The notes: generated by a model not told the origin, from the letters alone. DNA of 64,000 nt from Massilibacillus massiliensis (GCF_900086705.1 NZ_LT575483.1:1076735-1140734); one strand, 5' to 3'. Positions 1 to 8,881 are shown, numbered from the stretch's first letter. Made by a program: numbers and translations.

Positions 1-170
<170 letters not shown>

Positions 171-231
171 TTTATTATTAGAAAGCCCAAAAGGCTCAAT
201 AATTATTTTTCTTAAATTAAGAAATTGTTTT

Positions 232-306
232 TGGAGCGGAAAACGAGATTCGAACTCGCGACCCCCGCCTTGGCAAGGCGATGCTCTACCACTGAGCTAT
301 TTCCGC
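232..306 (-). tRNA. tRNA-Gly (GCC)
   Basis: A full cloverleaf with encoded CCA; the anticodon loop is CTGCC-type with anticodon GCC, and the T-arm reads GTTCGAATC. It lies ~60 nt upstream of the 16S 5' end on the same strand and downstream of two promoters, so it is probably co-transcribed with the rRNA operon. Its sequence is identical to the tRNA-Gly at 26932-27006. Confidence 0.96.
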
Positions 307-432
307 GTTCCATTCATGTTTGTGCTATGAATAGCACCGCACATCTGGCATTTATTACATCTACATTGTTTAGTTTTCAGAGAACACTTTATGTTGCGCT
401 GTGTTGCCTTAGCAACCCTGCGACATTTATAT

Positions 433-461
433 ATGTTACCAGGTTTCAAAATCATTGTCAA
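433..461 (-). promoter_or_regulatory. rRNA/tRNA-Gly promoter P2
   Basis: On the minus strand there is a -35 TTGACA (456-461), a 17-bp spacer and a -10 TAACAT (433-438). Downstream follows ATATATAAATGTCGC, a 15-nt start-site segment also found at the tRNA promoter at 27041-27069. Confidence 0.85.
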
Positions 462-567
462 CATCTTTTTTTGAATTTTTAAATTCTTTATTTATAAGAA
501 CTTAACATGATTATATCTATCTGATTTTTCTTTGTATATATAACGTCGTCGTTCAGCGACCTTTATT

Positions 568-596
568 ATTATAGATGCATCTTCTTATTATGTCAA
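568..596 (-). promoter_or_regulatory. rRNA/tRNA-Gly promoter P1
   Basis: A perfect consensus sigma-A promoter on the minus strand: -35 TTGACA (591-596), 17-bp spacer, -10 TATAAT (568-573). It lies 135 bp upstream of P2, the tandem arrangement common for rRNA operons. The stretch 307-680 holds only these promoters and the bioY terminator. Confidence 0.9.
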
Positions 597-636
597 CACT
601 TTTTCTGAATTTATTCAAAAAAAATTATATATTAAA

Positions 637-671
637 AAATGCACATACGATATGCTGTAGTATGTGCATTT
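637..671 (-). terminator. terminator of bioY
   Basis: The 12-bp stem AAATGCACATAC/GTATGTGCATTT has an 11-nt loop. On the minus strand it is followed by a T-rich tract. It lies directly after the bioY stop. Confidence 0.85.
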
Positions 672-680
672 CTCTGGAAT

Positions 681-1247
681 TTATTTAGTTAATTTCAAAT
701 AACCAGCTCGACGTAAGATTGGTATAATTCGTATTGCTGTCAAAGCAATTATAATACTTTGTAAAAGATCAAACGTGATATATGGAACAAAACCTACCAT
801 CAAGGACGTCATCAGTGTCATTTCTTTATGTAAATAGAAATTGACCATCATATAAAGATATCCAACGCCCAATAAATAAATCAACATTAAACCAGCTATA
901 ATGCTTGCAAATACCGGCCAAAATTTAATTTCCGCACTACGATCCACAAACTTTCCTACTATATAAGTGCAACCTGCAAATCCAATTAAATATCCAAACG
1001 TGGGCTGTAGTACATATGCAGGTCCGCCACCATTTGCAAAAATCGGAATACCAATCAATCCAATAAATAGATATAAGAACTGTGAATATAAGCCATGTTT
1101 TGCACCAAGTAATAAACCCGCATAAGTGCAAAATAAAAATTGTAAAGTGAACGGCACAATAGGTGTTGGAATTTTTATAAATGCACCAATTGCAGTTAGT
1201 GCAGCAAATAAAGAAATCAATGTCATTTCTTTTACTGTTAATTTCAT
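681..1247 (-). CDS. bioY: BioY, biotin ECF-transporter S component
   Basis: This is an integral membrane biotin-binding protein (188 aa from the chosen ATG) that imports biotin alone or with the shared EcfAAT module. No ecf energy-coupling genes are in the window. The BioY signature is visible: an N-terminal segment with IPTPIVPFTLQ, then YAGLLLGAKHG and a GGGPAYVLQPTFGYLIGF motif, with about six hydrophobic segments. A longer reading from TTG at 1271 exists, but GGAGG lies inside that extension, 11 nt before the ATG at 1247, so the ATG is preferred. The gene is monocistronic, with its own promoter overlapping a BirA-like operator and its own terminator. The family call is very strong; biotin specificity rests on family knowledge plus the operator. 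Confidence 0.93.
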   Translation of the reverse strand: MKLTVKEMTLISLFAALTAIGAFIKIPTPIVPFTLQFLFCTYAGLLLGAKHGLYSQFLYLFIGLIGIPIFANGGGPAYVLQPTFGYLIGFAGCTYIVGKFVDRSAEIKFWPVFASIIAGLMLIYLLGVGYLYMMVNFYLHKEMTLMTSLMVGFVPYITFDLLQSIIIALTAIRIIPILRRAGYLKLTK

Positions 1248-1285
1248 TGTAACTGATACCTCCATATTCAATGACTTCTAGAAAA

Positions 1286-1339
1286 ATTCTAAACCTTAAG
1301 TACAGGTTTGTCAACTTCATATAAACAACCGGTTAACTA
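1286..1339 (-). promoter_or_regulatory. bioY promoter with BirA-like operator
   Basis: On the minus strand there is -35 TTGACA (1309-1314), a 17-bp spacer and -10 TAGAAT (1286-1291). An inverted repeat TAGTTAAC-N16-GTTGACAA (1308-1339) overlaps the -35. It resembles the Gram-positive BirA box (TTGTTAAC-N14..17-GTTAACAA). Repression by biotin-loaded BirA is inferred. Confidence 0.75.
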
Positions 1340-1348
1340 TAGATTTAT

Positions 1349-1385
1349 AAAAAGTACAGCTATCTTTATCAGAGCTGTACTTTTT
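1349..1385 (-). terminator. terminator downstream of the NlpC/P60 gene
   Basis: The stem AAAGTACAGCT/AGCTGTACTTT is flanked by A- and T-rich sequence on both sides. It ends the minus-strand NlpC/P60 transcript just before the bioY promoter. Confidence 0.85.
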
Positions 1386-1425
1386 ATCAAACACTATTTT
1401 TTTTGCGGTTGCCTCATCGGCTATA

Positions 1426-1986
1426 TTACAGTACTCTTTTGGCACCGTAGAATCGCTGTACGAAATAATTGTCATTCATATCACCAATCGCCACTACGCC
1501 CTTAGAAAAAGATGTATGGATAAATTGACTATTGCCAATGTAAATTCCTACATGCGATGCACCGGGTTCATAGGTTGTAAAATACACCAGATCCCCCGGC
1601 TGAAGCGCTGCTGTTGAAATTGTTCTTCCTTCTAAGAACTGCAAATCGGCAGTGCGCGGCAATGGAATGCCTGCTTTTTGATAAACATACTGCACCAAAC
1701 CGGAACAATCAAACCCACTATTAGGTGAAGCGCCGCCCCAGACAACCGGTTGACCAATCAGTTCATTTGCAAAAGCTAAAATTTGTGCTGCCCGACTATC
1801 TGGTAAAGAAACCAGTCGGGCGTTGATTTGTGCTTCATCGACAATGGGCATAACAGCACTTGCCTGGATAGAATCCATAGATTGCAGAAGCTGGCTATAC
1901 CCAGAGGTTGAAGCAGAGGCTTCAACGAATGATGTTCCATGAATGAGTGTTCCTGTTAGTATCGTAATCAAAATCCAAGGCTTCAT
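1426..1986 (-). CDS. secreted NlpC/P60 peptidoglycan endopeptidase
   Basis: This 186-aa exported cysteine peptidase probably cleaves cell-wall stem peptides. A signal peptide spans residues 1-24 (hydrophobic, ending FVEASA). The NlpC/P60 domain fills the C-terminal two thirds: catalytic Cys94 in FDCSGLVQYVY, His145 in SHVGIYIG, and third polar residue His157 in FIHTS. The start is set by AAGGAG six nt before the ATG at 1986; a TTG three nt earlier is too close. There is no separate SH3 or LysM binding domain, so it is a minimal enzyme. It appears monocistronic. The exact bond cleaved (D-Glu-mDAP type) is family knowledge, not visible here. Confidence 0.9.
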   Translation of the reverse strand: MKPWILITILTGTLIHGTSFVEASASTSGYSQLLQSMDSIQASAVMPIVDEAQINARLVSLPDSRAAQILAFANELIGQPVVWGGASPNSGFDCSGLVQYVYQKAGIPLPRTADLQFLEGRTISTAALQPGDLVYFTTYEPGASHVGIYIGNSQFIHTSFSKGVVAIGDMNDNYFVQRFYGAKRVL

Positions 1987-2117
1987 CAATTGCTCCTTCT
2001 TTACTATCCATCATATGCGGTATATTTTTTTCCGTAGTCTTTACAAATTGTATTGTGCATTTCAAAATTACAACTCCCACTATAAATTTATTTTTTCATT
2101 TTATATTGCTACTGATT

Positions 2118-5100
2118 TTATGATCCATGATGTTTAATCGATTGCACTGCTGTGTTTACTTCTTCTTTACGATCACGCCATTTATTCCAAACTAAATAAA
2201 TACATGGTAATACGATAAGTGTCAAAATCGTTGATGTAACCAATCCGCCCACCACAACTGTAGCCATAGGACGCTGTACTTCGGCGCCAGTCCCACTTGC
2301 GAAGATTAACGGGAACAAGCCTAGACTAGCAACCAATGCCGTGATGATTACAGGACGCAACCGCGTATGTGCGCCTTCAATGATTGCTTCTTCCAACGAT
2401 TTATGATCTCGTAAATGTTTAATATACGTTACCATGATTACACCGTTTTGCACTGCAATTCCAAAGAGAGCAATAAAGCCCACCGCTGCGGCGACTGTCA
2501 AATAAGTGCCCGTAACATACATAGCAACAATTCCCCCAACTAAAGAGAATGGGATATTCAATAAAATGACGATAGAATCACTGGCTGATTTAAATGTCAT
2601 ATACAATAAGAAGAAGGTTAATACAACGACTGCCGGTACCACAATTGCTAATCGGTCTTTCGCTCGTTGCTGATTCTCATACTGTCCTGTCCATTTTATA
2701 GAATATCCAGGCGGCAATTCGACCTTCTCTTTTATTACCTTATTGGCTTCGTCAACAAAACTAACGACGTCGCGTCCTTTGGTGTTCATTTGCACACTCA
2801 TTCGATAAACACCATTTTCACTACTAATCATTGAAGGACCATCTACGATTTGAAATTGTGCGACTTCACCTAATGGTACATATGCACCACTTGCTGGTTT
2901 TGCTGCTGAAGCTGCTGGCGCAGCGCCCATACCAGCCCCCATCCCGCCAGTGCTTTGTGATGAAGAAAGTCCACCGGTTACTGGAATAAGGATGTTTTGC
3001 ATAGCATTAATAGATTCTCGATTTTCACGGTTATAACGCACTAAGACATCAAACCGTTTGCGATCTTCGATCGTAGTTGTAGCAGATTTACCTCCGATAG
3101 CCAGCTCAATGGCATCTTCTACATCAGCAACATTCAGTCCATAGCGAGCTATTTTATCTCGATTCATTTGAATTTCAAGATAGGATGCACCAAATACTCG
3201 CTCAGCCAGCAAATCGCTGACGCCTGGTACGGTGCTTAACGCCTTCTCAATTTCAAAGGCTTTTTGCTGCAAAATCTTAAGATCTTCACCATAAAGTTTG
3301 ATCCCAAGCTCCGTTCGAACCCCGGTAGTGAGCATAGACAATCGTCCGGAAATAGGTTGCGTAAATGCTAAATTCAAGCCAGGAATACTCCCAAGTTTTG
3401 TTTTCATTTCCTGTTCGATCATTTCTTTCGTCATTCCCGCTCTCCATTGCTCTTTCGGTTTTAACGTGACAATAGTTTCAATCATACTAATCGGTGCCGG
3501 ATCCATCGCAGATTCGGCTCGTCCCACTTTACCTACCGACATATCCACTTCCGGAATCTCCATAATGACTTTGTCCATAGTTTTAGCTGATTCCAGAGCC
3601 TCTGTTAAAGAAACACTCGGCAGCATAGTCGGCATAACTAGAAATGTACCTTCGTCTAATTCAGGCATAAAGGTAGTTCCAATGCGTGTCAATAAGGAAA
3701 AGCCTGCAAGCATAATAAAGACCGCGACTATAATCGTACTTTTATAATGCTTCATAACCGTTCTTAAGATCGGCACATACCATTGATGCATCTTAGCAAC
3801 GATCCACGTATCTTTTTCTTGAACTTTTCCCTTTAGTAACAAGGTGCATAGTACAGGTACAAGCGTAAACGCTAAGAGTAAAGAGCCCGCCATAGCAAAA
3901 GATTTTGCCCAGGCCATTGGCGTATATAATTTTCCTTCTGTACCAGTCATCGTAAACACCGGTAAAAAAGTAACAATAATGATGGTAATAGAGAAGAATA
4001 TTGGTGCGGCCACTTCTTTGGCTGCTTCGAGTGTCACATCAATAATATTTCGTCGTCCATGATCTTCCGCTAAATGTCTAAAAATATTCTCTACCATAAC
4101 AATGGCCGCATCTGTCATAACTCCAATTCCAATCGCAATTCCACCAAGTGACATTAAATTGGCTGATAAATGGATTTGTTTCATGGCGATTAATGCAATT
4201 AAGATGCCGATCGGAATTGCACTTGTTACGACAATACTAGAGCGAACGTTCCCCAAGAAGATAACAACGATAACAGATACTAAAATAAATTCTTCAATTA
4301 ATGCCCGTGTTAAAGTATTCACTGCCTTTTTTACTAACTCAGTTTGATCATAAAATGGTACAATGCGCATACCTTCCGGCAATGTTTTTTGAATTTCAGC
4401 TGTTTTAATTTTGACTTGATCAATTACATCCAACGTATTTTCTCCCATACGCTGAATCACAATTCCGCCCGCTGCTTCATAGCCGGATTTAGTCAATACA
4501 CCCCGACGAAAATCTGGACCAGTGCTTACACTCGCTAAATCTTTGATATAAATGGGTACATTATTATTTTGGGTAACAACAATATTTTTAATATCATCAA
4601 TGGATTGAATAAGACCCAAGCCACGAATAATAAATTCTTGACCGTTTTGCTCAACAACTTTGGCACCAACGTTGGCATTGTTACTGCTAAGTGCTCCAAA
4701 TACCTGATTAAAAGTGACACGGTAGTTTTGTAATAAGTGCGGATCCAGATTGATTTGGTATTGCATCACATAGCCGCCGATACTGGCAACTTCAGCTACT
4801 CCATCTACGGCACTTAACTGCGGTTTTATGGTGAAATCTTCAATGGTGCGCAGTTCTGCCAGATTATGACGGTCACTTTCCAAGGTGTACATAAAAACCT
4901 GTCCCATCGGTGTGCTGACCGGTCCTAAGGAAGGTTGTACGCCACGAGGCAGCCTTGGAATCGCCTGCTGCACCTTTTCATTCACAATTTGGCGCGCAAA
5001 ATAAGGATCAACGCCATCTTCAAAAATTACCGTAATAAGCGACATTCCGAAAGACGAAGATGAACGTACTTCTTTAACCTTCGCTAAACCTCTCAAAGCA

Positions 5101-5312
5101 GTTTCCAGCGGATAGGTAACCTGATCTTGAATTTCTTGTGGTCCGCGGCCCATCCAGTCGGCTGAAACAAGCACCTGATTTTCACTTAAATCAGGATACG
5201 CATCAATAGAGGTGTCTCGTACTGTAAAGGCGCCCCAAGCAATCACCAGTACAGTAGCTACCAAAATAATCATACGATTTTTCACAGAAAACTCGATTAA
5301 TCTATTTAACAT
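2118..5312 (-). CDS. cusA: CusA/CzcA-type heavy-metal RND efflux pump, probably Cu(I)/Ag(I)
   Basis: This inner-membrane proton-driven pump (1064 aa, usual length) is the engine of a tripartite copper/silver exporter. The HME-RND layout is complete: N-terminal TM helix, large periplasmic loops, and a TM4 proton-relay region GVMTDAAIVMVEN. Three methionines align with the E. coli CusA metal-binding triad: VMPTMLPS, ISMIETI and LSMLTTG. A Gly/Met/Ala/Ser-rich insertion occupies about residues 775-810. It is third in the operon tolC-cusB-cusA, 11 nt after cusB with its own RBS. The Cu/Ag call rests on the triad and the Met/His-rich neighbours. No terminator was recognised between its stop and the NlpC/P60 gene. 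Confidence 0.92.
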   Translation of the reverse strand: MLNRLIEFSVKNRMIILVATVLVIAWGAFTVRDTSIDAYPDLSENQVLVSADWMGRGPQEIQDQVTYPLETALRGLAKVKEVRSSSSFGMSLITVIFEDGVDPYFARQIVNEKVQQAIPRLPRGVQPSLGPVSTPMGQVFMYTLESDRHNLAELRTIEDFTIKPQLSAVDGVAEVASIGGYVMQYQINLDPHLLQNYRVTFNQVFGALSSNNANVGAKVVEQNGQEFIIRGLGLIQSIDDIKNIVVTQNNNVPIYIKDLASVSTGPDFRRGVLTKSGYEAAGGIVIQRMGENTLDVIDQVKIKTAEIQKTLPEGMRIVPFYDQTELVKKAVNTLTRALIEEFILVSVIVVIFLGNVRSSIVVTSAIPIGILIALIAMKQIHLSANLMSLGGIAIGIGVMTDAAIVMVENIFRHLAEDHGRRNIIDVTLEAAKEVAAPIFFSITIIIVTFLPVFTMTGTEGKLYTPMAWAKSFAMAGSLLLAFTLVPVLCTLLLKGKVQEKDTWIVAKMHQWYVPILRTVMKHYKSTIIVAVFIMLAGFSLLTRIGTTFMPELDEGTFLVMPTMLPSVSLTEALESAKTMDKVIMEIPEVDMSVGKVGRAESAMDPAPISMIETIVTLKPKEQWRAGMTKEMIEQEMKTKLGSIPGLNLAFTQPISGRLSMLTTGVRTELGIKLYGEDLKILQQKAFEIEKALSTVPGVSDLLAERVFGASYLEIQMNRDKIARYGLNVADVEDAIELAIGGKSATTTIEDRKRFDVLVRYNRENRESINAMQNILIPVTGGLSSSQSTGGMGAGMGAAPAASAAKPASGAYVPLGEVAQFQIVDGPSMISSENGVYRMSVQMNTKGRDVVSFVDEANKVIKEKVELPPGYSIKWTGQYENQQRAKDRLAIVVPAVVVLTFFLLYMTFKSASDSIVILLNIPFSLVGGIVAMYVTGTYLTVAAAVGFIALFGIAVQNGVIMVTYIKHLRDHKSLEEAIIEGAHTRLRPVIITALVASLGLFPLIFASGTGAEVQRPMATVVVGGLVTSTILTLIVLPCIYLVWNKWRDRKEEVNTAVQSIKHHGS

Positions 5313-5323
5313 ACTGTTCCTCC

Positions 5324-6586
5324 TTACTGTCCACCATGATTACTGTGTTCATTTCCAACAGCAGTAGAAGGTGTTGACATAGGTTCTGCCTGCTTCGCGT
5401 TTTCTCCACCATCATGTCCGCCGTGTCCAGCATGACTGCCAAAATTGCCAAGTTTAGTTTGTGAGTCAATAAGGAAAGTCGCAGCAGTCACCACCGTTTC
5501 ACCCGGTTGCAGTCCGGACAAGATTTGAACATCCCCCTCTGCCTCTTTGCCGACAACTACATCGCGCTTCACAAAAGTATCCTCACTTTGGGCAACAAAA
5601 ACAATTGTGCGATCACCAGTATCAAGGATACTAGATTCCGGGATGGCGATACTTTCTCCCAATGGTATTTGTATGTCAGCATTTACAAACATATTTGGCT
5701 TTAACTTTCCACTGTCATTTATCATATTGACTCTCACTTTGACTGTTCTTGTGGCATCATCAAGGATAGGGTTGATAAAGCTCACTTGTCCATTAAAAGT
5801 TTCGCCCGGATACGCTCCGTTCGTTACTACAACCGGTTGTCCGATCTGAATATCGGCTAAATCTTTTTCGTAGATGTCCACATACATCCAAACTGTAGAT
5901 AAATCAGATAAACTATATAGTTTTTCACCTGGCATAATATAGGCGCCCGGCAATAAAAGTTTTTCTAAAACAGTGCCGCCGAACTGTGCGTAAACGGTCA
6001 TATTATCATTTGCCTGTCCAGTCTGTTCTAACTGATAAATCTGATCTTCGGATACACCTAACAATTGCAGTTTCCGCCGTGCCGACTCCAACAATTGATT
6101 GTTGATTTGCACTACATCTTTACCGGCATTTTTGAGTTTTTCTACACTACGCATCGCTAACAGATATTCTTCTTGCGCTGCTATATAAGTGGGACTATAT
6201 ACTGAGGCAATCGCCTGTCCTGCTGCAATCACATCTCCCTCAGCAGCCACATATAATTGATCAATTCTACCTTCGACTCTGGAGGTAATATAAGTTCTTC
6301 CAGTCTCGTTCATCGCAATCTTACCGGTAGTTTTTATGTTTTTAATCAGAGGTTTCATTGCAACTTGTACCGTCTGCACCCCTGCTAACTGTCTGGCTTT
6401 TGCATCTAGTGTTACGGTATCGCCCATCGCCATCACAGAACTACCGCTCATTTGATGTCCGGAGTGGTCCATCATCGCCGCAGGCTGTTGCTGTCTATAA
6501 GCGTAATATCCTGCTGAACCAGCAACTAATACACCAGCAGTGACACCGATAATCAGCTTCTTTTTTCTTGAAAGTTCTTTTATCAT
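5324..6586 (-). CDS. cusB: CusB-type membrane fusion protein, Met/His-rich ends
   Basis: This periplasmic adaptor (420 aa) joins the RND pump CusA to the outer-membrane channel. An N-terminal TM anchor is followed by a Met/His segment (MMDHSGHQM), matching where E. coli CusB binds Cu/Ag with methionines. Barrel-sandwich, alpha-hairpin (residues ~135-190) and beta-barrel domains follow. The C-terminus is His-rich (SHAGHGGHDGG, NEHSNHGG), unusual for the family and suggestive of extra metal binding. The ATG at 6586 is preferred because GGAGG lies 11 nt upstream, inside a longer reading that begins at 6604. It sits between the channel and pump genes with 12- and 11-nt gaps. Confidence 0.92.
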   Translation of the reverse strand: MIKELSRKKKLIIGVTAGVLVAGSAGYYAYRQQQPAAMMDHSGHQMSGSSVMAMGDTVTLDAKARQLAGVQTVQVAMKPLIKNIKTTGKIAMNETGRTYITSRVEGRIDQLYVAAEGDVIAAGQAIASVYSPTYIAAQEEYLLAMRSVEKLKNAGKDVVQINNQLLESARRKLQLLGVSEDQIYQLEQTGQANDNMTVYAQFGGTVLEKLLLPGAYIMPGEKLYSLSDLSTVWMYVDIYEKDLADIQIGQPVVVTNGAYPGETFNGQVSFINPILDDATRTVKVRVNMINDSGKLKPNMFVNADIQIPLGESIAIPESSILDTGDRTIVFVAQSEDTFVKRDVVVGKEAEGDVQILSGLQPGETVVTAATFLIDSQTKLGNFGSHAGHGGHDGGENAKQAEPMSTPSTAVGNEHSNHGGQ

Positions 6587-6616
6587 GCTACATGTTTCCT
6601 CCATTCAGATCATTTA

Positions 6617-7921
6617 TCATGGCTTTACCCCGCCGTCAAACAGTGGCTTTCCTACTGATTTTTCTATATTTGCTACAGCTTTTTCATAATCTACATGTGC
6701 TTTATAATAATCCGCCTTCGCATTTTGCAAGGCATTCAGGCTATCTAAAATTGCCATAAAATCAACCTTTCCATTGGTATACCCGACGACACCCGCCTGA
6801 TAACTTTGTTCCGCTTGAGGAATCACTGTATCTTTATATAACTTGATACGACGCCATGCAGATTGTGCTTCGGTCAACGCCATTTGCAGATCTAATTCAC
6901 TCATATTTCTCATATTATTTAAAGAAGCTTGAGCGGCATCAAAATTGGCAGTGGCCGCTTTAACCTCTCCGGCATTTTTATCTTGCCAGATTGGCAGCAT
7001 AATCATGACACCAACTTGCCACGTATCGGGCTGCGCCCCCATTCCGTCTGATTTTCTTTGTTTGTAGGAAAGATTAAACTGATAATCCGGTAATTGCTGT
7101 TTTTCGGCTAATTCTATACCGTTTTTCGCCATTTTGACTTGGCTTTCCATACTCATTACCGAAGGCTTCGATTCTTGCGCCTCTTTTTGTAAATCAGCAA
7201 AGTTAAAGTTAGGATCTGGTGCAGTGAATTGTTCTTGTACCGTCAAGATTGTATCCGCCGACCGCCCCATTAAAGTATTTAAACTCGCTTTGGCGACTGC
7301 TTCCATCGAAGTCATATTTAATAAATCCGTGGTCATTTTGGAAAATTCGGTTTGTGCCTTTAGCGTATCTTGCATAGACACCATCCCTGTAGCGTAATTG
7401 ACTTGGGCAATCTGGGCAAGCTGTCCCATAAGTTGTTGGCTCTCCTTCCCGATTTCTAGTGCTTTACTCGCATAGAGCAAGTCATAATAAGCTGCTTTCG
7501 TCGATGTATAGATTTCCATTCGTTTGTCTTGATAATTTGCTTTGGCCATCTCTGCATCGCTACCGGCCATTTTCCCCATAGCCTTACGTTTAGCGGGGTT
7601 CATAATATCCTGCGTTAGACTATATTCAGTCATCATACCATCAAATGGATTTAGGCTATCTTTAGGAATATCGTCTTTCATAATTCCAAGTTGAGGATTT
7701 TCTAAAGCTGTCGCCAATGTAATACGCGCTTGTTTTTCCTCCCAACGTTTCTGACTCTCTATCACGGATGGATTGTTTTCTAATGCGGTATCGATAGTCT
7801 CTTGCAGTGTCATTGTCTCTTGGTTTTCGGCCGCCATAGCAGAAGGCATTGCCATCCAGACGGCCAAAACGCCTGTCAATACGAGCGCTTTTGATGTTAA
7901 ATATTTTGTCGTCTTTAACAT
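6617..7921 (-). CDS. TolC/CusC-family outer-membrane efflux channel
   Basis: This is the outer-membrane factor of the exporter (434 aa), expected to form a trimeric barrel with a periplasmic alpha-helical tunnel. It has a signal peptide (cleavage near AMA-AE, residue ~30) and two OEP repeats of long amphipathic helices. There is no lipobox Cys, unlike E. coli CusC. It is the first gene of the cusCBA-type operon, with RBS AAGGAG close to the ATG. The presence of an OMF in an otherwise Firmicute-like genome supports a diderm organism. Transcription starts at the repeat-box promoter at 7986-8023. Confidence 0.9.
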   Translation of the reverse strand: MLKTTKYLTSKALVLTGVLAVWMAMPSAMAAENQETMTLQETIDTALENNPSVIESQKRWEEKQARITLATALENPQLGIMKDDIPKDSLNPFDGMMTEYSLTQDIMNPAKRKAMGKMAGSDAEMAKANYQDKRMEIYTSTKAAYYDLLYASKALEIGKESQQLMGQLAQIAQVNYATGMVSMQDTLKAQTEFSKMTTDLLNMTSMEAVAKASLNTLMGRSADTILTVQEQFTAPDPNFNFADLQKEAQESKPSVMSMESQVKMAKNGIELAEKQQLPDYQFNLSYKQRKSDGMGAQPDTWQVGVMIMLPIWQDKNAGEVKAATANFDAAQASLNNMRNMSELDLQMALTEAQSAWRRIKLYKDTVIPQAEQSYQAGVVGYTNGKVDFMAILDSLNALQNAKADYYKAHVDYEKAVANIEKSVGKPLFDGGVKP

Positions 7922-7985
7922 TTCTTCTCTCCTTTTTAGTGAACAAACTCCCTTGTTACAGATCTCTGTATTATATATATTTACT

Positions 7986-8023
7986 ACTATACAGACCTAA
8001 TTTGAAGAAACGATGAAGATATT
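7986..8023 (-). promoter_or_regulatory. promoter of the tolC-cusBA operon with 11-bp repeat box
   Basis: The -10 TATAGT (minus; 7986-7991) is separated by exactly 10 bp from two tandem 11-bp repeats, read on the plus strand as TTGAAGAAACG and ATGAAGATATT (8002-8023). The same geometry occurs at 8882-8930 and 11993-12041. This is a probable binding site of the OmpR-type regulator at 10187-10882 (inference). Confidence 0.7.
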
Positions 8024-8063
8024 TCGAATAAGTTATGAATTTTATCTAGTTTTCTATCTTCAT

Positions 8064-8107
8064 ACAATAAATAAGGCTCTTCCGATTGGAAGAGCCTTAT
8101 TTATTGT
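8064..8107 (-). terminator. strong terminator after the small secreted protein gene
   Basis: A 20-bp perfect stem (ACAATAAATAAGGCTCTTCC with its complement) closes on the 4-nt loop GATT. The outer A/T arms provide U-tracts in both directions. It isolates the small-protein transcript from the cus operon promoter. Confidence 0.85.
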
Positions 8108-8112
8108 ATCTG

Positions 8113-8289
8113 CTATTGTATTTGATGATGTGCTGCGTGGTCATTTGTACTGCTTTGCGCCTGATCAGTTGATTGTTCCTGTTGTCCTTCAGCAGCAAAT
8201 GCTGTCGTCATTAGAGGTGTAGCGGCAGAGCCTGCTATTATACTTCCCATGATCATAGCAAAAACAATACGTGTTATTTTTTTCCTCAT
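8113..8289 (-). CDS. small secreted His-containing protein of the copper island
   Basis: This 58-aa protein is mostly a signal peptide: positive MRKK start, hydrophobic core, and a cleavage site near AFA-AE. The mature part is ~25 residues, Gln/Ser-rich, ending NDHAAHHQIQ with three His. The start at 8289 gives nine nt between GGAAGG and ATG; the ATG at 8298 would abut the RBS. No family was recognised. Its position between metal-export genes suggests a periplasmic metal-binding peptide (inference). It is probably co-transcribed with the gene at 8419-8688, 130 nt upstream, and ends at a strong terminator. Confidence 0.7.
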   Translation of the reverse strand: MRKKITRIVFAMIMGSIIAGSAATPLMTTAFAAEGQQEQSTDQAQSSTNDHAAHHQIQ

Positions 8290-8418
8290 GCGATTCATCC
8301 TTCCATCGTCTATTTTCTACTTATATATCTGAACAGCCCGTTTTACTTTTTTTACTTCATTTAGGTTCGCTTCTTTATACCTCTTCACCACGTATAATTA
8401 GTAAAACTTTGACTGATG

Positions 8419-8688
8419 TTATTTGGTTTCATATTCGCTTGTCGACTCTTTCTTCTTATGTAGCATCCCTTTCATCATCAATATATGCAATAACGGACAG
8501 AGTAAAAATACTAAATAATTGGCGGCCCCGGTATAACCACTTATATTGAAAAGCAACAGTATACCAATTGGCGCTAAACAGCAAGCGAGCATCATGAGCA
8601 AGTGTTTCAATCCCCTGCCGTTCTCTTGCTGCTGTGTCGCATGATTTTCCTTCTGATTATGTTGTGGCGTTTTCTTACAACATTCCAT
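8419..8688 (-). CDS. small Cys/His membrane protein (DUF2933-like)
   Basis: This 89-aa protein has a polar N-terminus with a Cys pair (MECCKK) and His residues, then two hydrophobic segments (about residues 28-50 and 56-74) with CC, LLCPLLHILMM and Met residues. Short proteins of this type (DUF2933-like) often neighbour copper-resistance genes; that assignment is from memory of the family. The start at 8688 is chosen because AAGGAGG lies eight nt upstream; a longer reading from 8706 would contain the RBS. It has its own repeat-box promoter at 8882-8930. Its role, perhaps metal binding or buffering at the membrane, is inferred. Confidence 0.72.
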   Translation of the reverse strand: MECCKKTPQHNQKENHATQQQENGRGLKHLLMMLACCLAPIGILLLFNISGYTGAANYLVFLLCPLLHILMMKGMLHKKKESTSEYETK

Positions 8689-8881
8689 TCTTTTTTCCTC
8701 CTTCATTACGATTGGACATCATACAGTGCGCCGCAAAATTCGTCATTCCAGCGTCAATTGTAAAATTTTCAAAGAAATGACACCCCCGCATAGAATTCTG
8801 TATTTTATCCTGATGCCGCTGTCGTCTTATCATCTTTTATGCTACTAGGCTCCTCTGTAACAGGAAACTTTATTTGTATTT

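Noticed and set aside
937-1320. 127-codon minus-strand frame overlapping bioY
   Set aside because: Cys/Trp-rich out-of-frame product of bioY; it crosses the bioY promoter and operator.
3298-4538. Several plus-strand open frames opposite cusA
   Set aside because: They lie antisense to a clearly conserved RND gene, have no RBS and show no family motifs.
8064-8107. Long perfect palindrome considered as a phage or plasmid attachment/replication site
   Set aside because: It is placed right after a stop codon with A/T tracts, best explained as a terminator; no integrase nearby.
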